Below the pieces are notes generated by a model. That model was not told the DNA's origin and searched no databases. It saw only the letters and a list, made by a program, of their open reading frames with translations. This document shows, piece by piece, positions 58,169 through 64,000 of a DNA stretch of 64,000 nt. Each line of letters starts with the position of its first letter. Within the stretch, counting starts at the first letter, position 1. Location of the stretch: positions 2,914,001 through 2,978,000 of the forward strand of contig OZ241368.1 in assembly GCA_965200525.1 (NCBI GenBank), in the 5' to 3' direction. Both the position numbers and the translations under genes were made by a program. The DNA is from JANNPJ01 sp965200525. GTDB taxonomy: Bacteria > Actinomycetota > Actinomycetes > Actinomycetales > Kineosporiaceae.

Positions 58169-61100
58169 ATGGCTTTGTTCGCCTCTCGTCGTGGGTTCTC
58201 GCAGGCATGCCGGGTCACGGTCGTCGTCGTGTCTGCGGTCTTGGTGGTGACGTTCGTCGGGGATGTGAACGCCTCGGCGGCGCCGCCTCCGGTGGCAGAC
58301 AAGAAACCGGCGGCCAAGGCGGACGTGCCACGGGTGACAGTGGCCGACGACCCAGTCTCGGCGCGAATCGCAGCTCGCACCCAGAAGGCCAGGGTCGAAG
58401 TGGCGAGCGCCCGGACGGAGACGCTGCAGACGTTCATCAACGCCGACGGCACCACTACGGTGCAGGCGGCCACCGGCCCGGTGCGGGTGCATCGCGACGA
58501 CGGATCCTGGGCGCCCATCGATCTAGGGCTGGTGCAGGGAAAAGACGGCTGGTCCCCGACCTCTTCACCGGCACCGGTGACGTTCTCCTCGGGGGGCGAC
58601 TCGATCCTTGCGACCTTGGACATCGGCGAGCGGGCGCTGCGGATGCACTGGCCGGTGGGCAGTCTGCCGAAGCCGACCGTCGCCGGTGGCGTGGCCACGT
58701 ACGCGCTGACACCCAATCAGGACCTGGTGGTGACGGCGACGTCGACCGGGTTCGAGCAGTCCCTGGTCATCAAGGCGCCGCCGGCCGTGGCCGATCCGGT
58801 TCGTCTCGTGCTGCCGCTCGACGTCGACGGTGTGGAACTGAAGACGGACAAGCACGGCGGCTACGTCCTGGGCGCCACGAAGGCCTCGGGCAAAGGCAAG
58901 GACAAGATCGACGTGGGTGACGCCGTGGGAGAGATCCCAGCGCCGGTGATGTTCTCCGCGGCCAAGGACGCCAAGACCGGGGAGCACACCCAGGTCGGCA
59001 CCCTCGACACCGCGGTCACGGACCGCGCCGATGGCAAGGGCCCGCAACTGTCGTTGACCCCGTCGATGGACTTCCTCACCGATCCGAAGACCGTCTATCC
59101 GGTGACGATCGACCCAGTCATCGCCTCGGTCACTTCAGCCGGTGACACATGGGTGCGCAACGGAGACGGCACGGCGCACGGCAGCGACACTCAGCTGTCC
59201 ACTGGGCTGTGGACGTCGGGGGCGATGACCAATGCGCTGGCGCTGATGAAGTTCAACATCGGGTCGTTCGCCGGCAATCACGTCACCAACGCCTCGCTGT
59301 CGTTGTTCAACTCGTACACCGGTTCATGCAACGCGGACGGCGTGGGGATCTACCCGGTCGGGCAGGATTTCAACCCGGCCACTGTCACCTATGCCACCCG
59401 CCCGAACAAGATCGACAACGGTGGGGTGTGGAAGGCGTTCGGGCACGGGTTCGACGCTTCCTGCCCGGCCGCGGCGGAGGCGTTCGACGTCACTGACATG
59501 GTGTCGCAGTGGTCCTGGGGGCAGCTGGGCAACTACGGCTTCCAAGTCGAGTCCGACATCAGTAATGCGAACATGCGCAAGACGTTCTGCTCGATGGACA
59601 TCTCCGGCACGGTCGGGAACGTCTGTTCCTACGCCGCCCGGGTCCCGACGCTTTCGGTCACGTACAACACATACCCGTGGCCCCCGCAGGACGTCACCCA
59701 CAGCCCGAAGGTTCTCGGGACGACGGGGAGCACGTATTCGACGTCGATCACCCCGACGATCAGCGCGATGATCGGCAACACCGACGGCACCCCCATCACC
59801 CTGACCGCTGAGGTCTCCCACGACCCCAACTACTCGGCTGAGGGCACCGGAGTCGTCTGGACCGGTGCGACCTCTGGGATTACCCCCGGTTCGGTCGGGC
59901 AGGTCAAGGTTCCACCAGCAACCCTGCCGGTAGGCAACCACTTGCGGTACAGAGTGATCGGCTCCGTGCCCGTTCCGGGTGGGGGGACCGACTGGAGTGC
60001 TTGGTCCGGCTACCAGCAGATGGTCATGAACTCCACCCCACCGGCGGCTCCGACCATCGCGTGCCCCTCGTACCCGGCGAACACCTGGACCGGCTCGGCC
60101 GGGACGGTCACCTGCTCGCTGTCGACAGCATCGACGGACGGATCGGGCTACTACTGGGCGCTGGACAACCCGACCCCGAACACCGTGGTCGAGAACGGCA
60201 CCAACTCCGGCACCACCCAGTCATTCACGATGAACCCGGCCGTCGGGTTCCACACCCTCTACGCCCGCACCCGTGACACCGCACTGAACCTGTCCACGGC
60301 GACCACGAAGTACACCTTCGGCGTCGGGTCCGGCGGAGTCGTCACCCCAGCCGGCGGCGCTCAAACGCAGAAGGCCGTCCCGCTGACCGCGCAGTCGAAG
60401 AGCCTCTACACGCAGGTGTCCTACTCCTACCGCGCCGGCACCGACTCCGCCCTGCCCTGGATCAGCATCCCGGTCGCCAACGTCACCACACCCGGATCCT
60501 CCACACCCATCGCACCGTGGCCACAGATCGGCACCGTCTCCGGATCCATCACCAACTACACCCAGCTCAACTGGAACGTCGCCGCCACCATCGCCGCCGC
60601 CGGCGGCGCGGACGGGCCCATCCAGGTGCGCGCCTGCTTCACCCAGCCCGGGCAGACCGCCTACTGCGACAACGGCAACACCTTCACCCTGGCCAAGACC
60701 TCCTTCTCACCCACAGCCGCCACCGCACCCATCGGCCCAGGCACCGTCTCCCTGGTCACCGGAGACTTCGCCGTCGACGAATCCGACGTCTCCATCGCCG
60801 GCCTCTCAATCGCCCGCACCCACACCAGCCTGTCCCCGGCCGGCGCCAACACCGGCCCAGCCGGCGTCTTCGGGCCCGGCTGGACAGTGTCCGCATTCGG
60901 ACCACCAGCCGGAGCCGGCGACATGACCCTGGATGACCAGTCAGCCAAGGGATACGTAGTCCTGTCCGACTCCTCCGGAACGAAGAGCACCTACGTCAAA
61001 AACGGCGCCGTCTACAACGGCATCGCCGACGCCACCGACGGCTCCACCCTGGTGAAATCAACGACGATCAAGAACCCCGTCGACACCTCCGACGTCACCA

Positions 61101-64000
61101 ACTACACCGGCTGGCAACTGACCGACCTCGACGGCACCGTCACCAGCTACCTCCAACTCGGCACCTCCAGCACTTACCTGTCCAAGTGGATTAACGAAGC
61201 AGGCAAGGAATCGGAGTCCACCTACACCCGCGATGCCAACGGCCGGATCACCAAAATCCTCGCCCCCGTGCCGGCTGGGGTTACCTGCACCACCATGGTC
61301 GCTGGATGCCAGGCGTTGAACATCACCTACGCGACCACGACCACGGCGACGGGCACGGCTCAGGCGAACTGGGGTGACTACGCCGGGCTGGTCAAGACCA
61401 TCACCTACACCGGCTACGACCCCGCCACGTCCGCGATGGTGACGACGCCGATTGCCGTTTCGCAATACCAGTACGACAACACCGGCCACCTGCGCGCCCA
61501 ATGGGACCCCAGGATCAGTCCCGGCCTGGCCACCACCTACGGGTACTGGTCTGACGGGCGCATCGCCACTGTCGACAATCCCGGCCGCGCCATCTGGATC
61601 ATGGGCTATGACAACACCGGGCGACTCAACAACGCCGCCCGCACTGACCCCGCCAACGGCAACGCCCAATACTCCGTCGCCTACGACATCCCCCTGTCCG
61701 GAACCAACACCCCGATCGACATGTCCGCCGCCCAGACCGCCACCTGGAACCAGACCACCGACCTACCTTTCACCGGTGCCGGTGTCTGGTCTGCTTCCTG
61801 GATCCCCAGCTCCAACACCAATGGCGTTCTGACTCCCTCCGGCGACGACTGGGTCAACGCCGACCTCGTCTACATCGACACTGAAGGCCGCCCCGTCAAC
61901 ACCGCCTCCTTCGGCGCCGGCGCCTGGCAGATCAACACCACCCGCCATGACCCCACCACGGGAAACACCTTGTGGGAACTGTCGGACCGCAACCGTGCCC
62001 AGGCCCTCACCCCCACGGGCGACACAGACCCATTCGTCGCCGCCCAAACCTCCCCAGCCGTCCGAGCCGACCTCCTGGCCACTCAGTCGGTGTACTCCTC
62101 TGATGGGGTGGACCTGCTGTCCACGAGCGGGCCGACGCACCCGGTGTACGTGGCTTCCGGCGCCCTCAGTTCGGTCCGGGTCAAAACCAGCAACACCTAC
62201 GACCAAGGCGCACCCGCCGGCGGCCCGTACCACCTGGCCACGACCACAACCACCGCGAGCATCCCGCAGGACGGCACCCTTACGTCCGCAGCGGACACCA
62301 TCACCAGGCTCACCGGGTACGACCCCATCGACGGCGCCTCCTCCACCGGACCCACCTCCGGCTGGATCCTGAAAAGGCCCACCGTCGCCACCACCGTCAT
62401 GGGCACCAGCCCCGGCGCCAACGACATCACCACCAAAACCCGCTACGACGACGCCGGTCGAGTCCTCGAAACCCGGATGCCCCTTTCAACTGGGACTGAT
62501 GCCGGAACCACGGTTGCCACCTATTACACCGCCGCTGCCAACGCCACCACCCCGGCCTGCGGGAACAAGCCGCAGTGGGCCGGGGCCAGGTGCAAGAGCG
62601 AACCAAAGGCTCAACCCGGCGGGACAACTATCCCCTCCGGCGTCACCACCTACACGATCTGGGGGGCCACCGACACCGTCGTGGAAACCTCTGGAACAAC
62701 CACCCGCACCAGCGACACCGACTACGACAGCGCCGGCCGGCCCACCATCACCTCATTGGTCGTGTCACCGGCCGCCGATGGAGGGACCGCACTGCCCAAC
62801 GTCTCGATCGTCTACAGTCCGACCTCCGGTGATCCCACAAGCGTGACGTCCGGCGGATCCACGATCAGCACGGTTACCAACACCCTTGGCCAGCAGACGT
62901 CCTATACCGACGCGGACGGCCAGGCAACCACGATGACCTACACCCTCGACGGGCAACTCAAGACTCGCTCCGACGGCAAAGGCACCTACACCTATACCTA
63001 CGACGGCATTGACGCCGACGGCGCCGCCGAACGCCGAGGGCTTCTGACTTCACTCAACGTCGGCATGGGAGCAGCCCCATCCGTCTTCACCGCGGCCTAC
63101 GACGCCGGCGGTAACCTCGTCAAAGAGGTCTACCCGAATACAGTTACGGCCGTTACAAGTTATGACAACATCGACGACGCGCGGCGCCTGGCCTACAGCA
63201 AGAACGGGTTCGCCTGGATGACCTACGACACCGGCTCCGACCGCGACGGCCACACCGTCTACGCCACCAGCCCTATGTCCCTGGACCACTACGGCTACGA
63301 CAACGCCTCCCGACTCACCTTCGTCTCCGACAGCGTCGCTGGCACCTGCACCACCCGCCAATACGCTTTCTCCAAGAACGGCAACCGCGCCGGCCTCACC
63401 ACCGGCGCCGCCCCCGACACCGCCGGTACCTGCCAAACCAGCACCACCACGACAGCCTCCAACTCCTTCGACACCGCCGATCGGATCACCAACAGCGGAT
63501 ATACCTACGACAAATTCGGGCGCACCCTCACCGTCCCCACCACTGACGTCACTGGCGGAGCCACACTCACCAACGCCTACTACGCCGACGACAAGGTCGC
63601 GCTGCTCACCCAAGGGACCAAGACCAAGGCGTTCACCCTCGACCCAGTCCGGCGGCTACGGCAGGTCACCGACAAAACCTCCGGGACCGAAACCCGGCGG
63701 ATCATCAACCACTATGCCGACACCGGCGACTCACCCGTCTGGATCGCCACCAGCACCGACGCAGGCACCAGCTATACCTGGGACCGTAACGTCCAAGGAA
63801 TCGACGGCAGCCTCGCAGCCATCCAATCGTCCACCGGCGTCATCCAGTTGCAACTCACCAACCTCCATGGCGACATCGTGGCTACCGTCGCCAACGACCC
63901 CAACGCCGTCGCCACTAACGCCTACTTCGAACAAACCGAATACGGCACACCCCGCACCCAGAACACCGCCAACCCCGGCCGCTACGGCTGGCTCGGAGCC
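58169..64000 (+). CDS. Giant secreted DNRLRE/RHS (YD-repeat) protein, 3' truncated by window
   Basis: The frame is open from ATG 58169 (AGGGG 7 bp upstream) to the window end: 1,944 codons and continuing. A signal peptide (R-R-G-F-S-Q-A-C-R-V-T-V-V-V-V-S-A-V-L-V to N-A-S-A-A) is followed by a beta-rich N-terminal region. A DNRLRE-like domain comes next (about 326-497, D-T-W-V-R-N-G…A-L-M-K-F-N-I), then Ig-like segments. From about residue 850 comes an RHS-type core (G-D-F-A-V-D-E-S-D-V, then many Y-D-x-x-G-R/N-L repeats such as G-Y-D-N-T-G-R-L, Y-D-D-A-G-R-V). RHS proteins form a shell that often delivers a C-terminal toxin; that end and any immunity gene lie outside the window. Confidence 0.92.
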   Translation, partial: MALFASRRGFSQACRVTVVVVSAVLVVTFVGDVNASAAPPPVADKKPAAKADVPRVTVADDPVSARIAARTQKARVEVASARTETLQTFINADGTTTVQAATGPVRVHRDDGSWAPIDLGLVQGKDGWSPTSSPAPVTFSSGGDSILATLDIGERALRMHWPVGSLPKPTVAGGVATYALTPNQDLVVTATSTGFEQSLVIKAPPAVADPVRLVLPLDVDGVELKTDKHGGYVLGATKASGKGKDKIDVGDAVGEIPAPVMFSAAKDAKTGEHTQVGTLDTAVTDRADGKGPQLSLTPSMDFLTDPKTVYPVTIDPVIASVTSAGDTWVRNGDGTAHGSDTQLSTGLWTSGAMTNALALMKFNIGSFAGNHVTNASLSLFNSYTGSCNADGVGIYPVGQDFNPATVTYATRPNKIDNGGVWKAFGHGFDASCPAAAEAFDVTDMVSQWSWGQLGNYGFQVESDISNANMRKTFCSMDISGTVGNVCSYAARVPTLSVTYNTYPWPPQDVTHSPKVLGTTGSTYSTSITPTISAMIGNTDGTPITLTAEVSHDPNYSAEGTGVVWTGATSGITPGSVGQVKVPPATLPVGNHLRYRVIGSVPVPGGGTDWSAWSGYQQMVMNSTPPAAPTIACPSYPANTWTGSAGTVTCSLSTASTDGSGYYWALDNPTPNTVVENGTNSGTTQSFTMNPAVGFHTLYARTRDTALNLSTATTKYTFGVGSGGVVTPAGGAQTQKAVPLTAQSKSLYTQVSYSYRAGTDSALPWISIPVANVTTPGSSTPIAPWPQIGTVSGSITNYTQLNWNVAATIAAAGGADGPIQVRACFTQPGQTAYCDNGNTFTLAKTSFSPTAATAPIGPGTVSLVTGDFAVDESDVSIAGLSIARTHTSLSPAGANTGPAGVFGPGWTVSAFGPPAGAGDMTLDDQSAKGYVVLSDSSGTKSTYVKNGAVYNGIADATDGSTLVKSTTIKNPVDTSDVTNYTGWQLTDLDGTVTSYLQLGTSSTYLSKWINEAGKESESTYTRDANGRITKILAPVPAGVTCTTMVAGCQALNITYATTTTATGTAQANWGDYAGLVKTITYTGYDPATSAMVTTPIAVSQYQYDNTGHLRAQWDPRISPGLATTYGYWSDGRIATVDNPGRAIWIMGYDNTGRLNNAARTDPANGNAQYSVAYDIPLSGTNTPIDMSAAQTATWNQTTDLPFTGAGVWSASWIPSSNTNGVLTPSGDDWVNADLVYIDTEGRPVNTASFGAGAWQINTTRHDPTTGNTLWELSDRNRAQALTPTGDTDPFVAAQTSPAVRADLLATQSVYSSDGVDLLSTSGPTHPVYVASGALSSVRVKTSNTYDQGAPAGGPYHLATTTTTASIPQDGTLTSAADTITRLTGYDPIDGASSTGPTSGWILKRPTVATTVMGTSPGANDITTKTRYDDAGRVLETRMPLSTGTDAGTTVATYYTAAANATTPACGNKPQWAGARCKSEPKAQPGGTTIPSGVTTYTIWGATDTVVETSGTTTRTSDTDYDSAGRPTITSLVVSPAADGGTALPNVSIVYSPTSGDPTSVTSGGSTISTVTNTLGQQTSYTDADGQATTMTYTLDGQLKTRSDGKGTYTYTYDGIDADGAAERRGLLTSLNVGMGAAPSVFTAAYDAGGNLVKEVYPNTVTAVTSYDNIDDARRLAYSKNGFAWMTYDTGSDRDGHTVYATSPMSLDHYGYDNASRLTFVSDSVAGTCTTRQYAFSKNGNRAGLTTGAAPDTAGTCQTSTTTTASNSFDTADRITNSGYTYDKFGRTLTVPTTDVTGGATLTNAYYADDKVALLTQGTKTKAFTLDPVRRLRQVTDKTSGTETRRIINHYADTGDSPVWIATSTDAGTSYTWDRNVQGIDGSLAAIQSSTGVIQLQLTNLHGDIVATVANDPNAVATNAYFEQTEYGTPRTQNTANPGRYGWLGA

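Overview
This window comes from the chromosome of a high-GC Gram-positive actinomycete. Coding regions end almost every codon in G or C, GTG starts are frequent, and the gene families are actinobacterial: ECF sigma factor, PASTA-like protein, XRE/DUF397 pair, ANTAR domain, and a RepSA/TraSA-type integrative element. The genus cannot be fixed from sequence reading alone.

Bases 1-27,200 are core-like chromosome. They hold the end of an NlpC/P60 peptidoglycan hydrolase; a very large membrane protein with ACT-like C-terminal repeats; a four-gene minus-strand run of fabG, membrane metallophosphoesterase, Sfp-type phosphopantetheinyl transferase and a small protein; a reading frame split by an in-frame TGA; PPK2; a CNNM/HlyC-type transporter; agmatinase; a PASTA-like protein; a Bcr/CflA exporter; 6-phosphogluconate dehydrogenase; threonine dehydratase; an Asp-rich secreted protein; an S9 peptidase; a GH18 chitinase and GH46 chitosanase pair; and an ECF sigma factor with a coupled membrane protein. 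Several gene junctions carry strong perfect hairpins.

Bases 27,195-44,993 hold a tRNA-Arg(ACG) locus occupied by an actinobacterial integrative and conjugative element (AICE). A 53-bp direct repeat starting immediately 3' of the anticodon marks attL (27365-27417) and attR (44941-44993), giving an element of 17,576 bp. Its backbone is a coupled minus-strand series: pra, two small genes, an FtsK-type traSA, a hypothetical gene, repSA, xis and int. A control region contains two XRE regulators, the second overlapping an HExxxH metallopeptidase-like gene. The cargo (38.7-44.7 kb) has lower-GC codon use and looks like a defence load: a winged-helix/TIR-like/unknown three-gene set, a coupled pair with a HEPN-like protein, and an Mrr-type restriction endonuclease. 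A degenerate 5' half-tRNA lies just upstream of the tRNA.

Bases 45,000-51,000 are an accessory graveyard and mix. They include a frameshifted fragment of the element's own XRE gene, an ANTAR protein, a frameshifted actinobacterial small protein, several small membrane proteins, and an XRE(DUF5753)/DUF397 regulatory pair. Bases 51,348-57,760 form a compact plus-strand cluster: four small accessory proteins, aldo/keto reductase, endonuclease/exonuclease/phosphatase-fold protein, a B12-binding-like radical SAM enzyme and a minimal nucleotidyltransferase. This looks like an uncharacterised small-molecule or nucleotide-modifying pathway. From 58,169 to the window end runs a giant secreted DNRLRE/RHS (YD-repeat) protein whose C-terminus lies outside the window.
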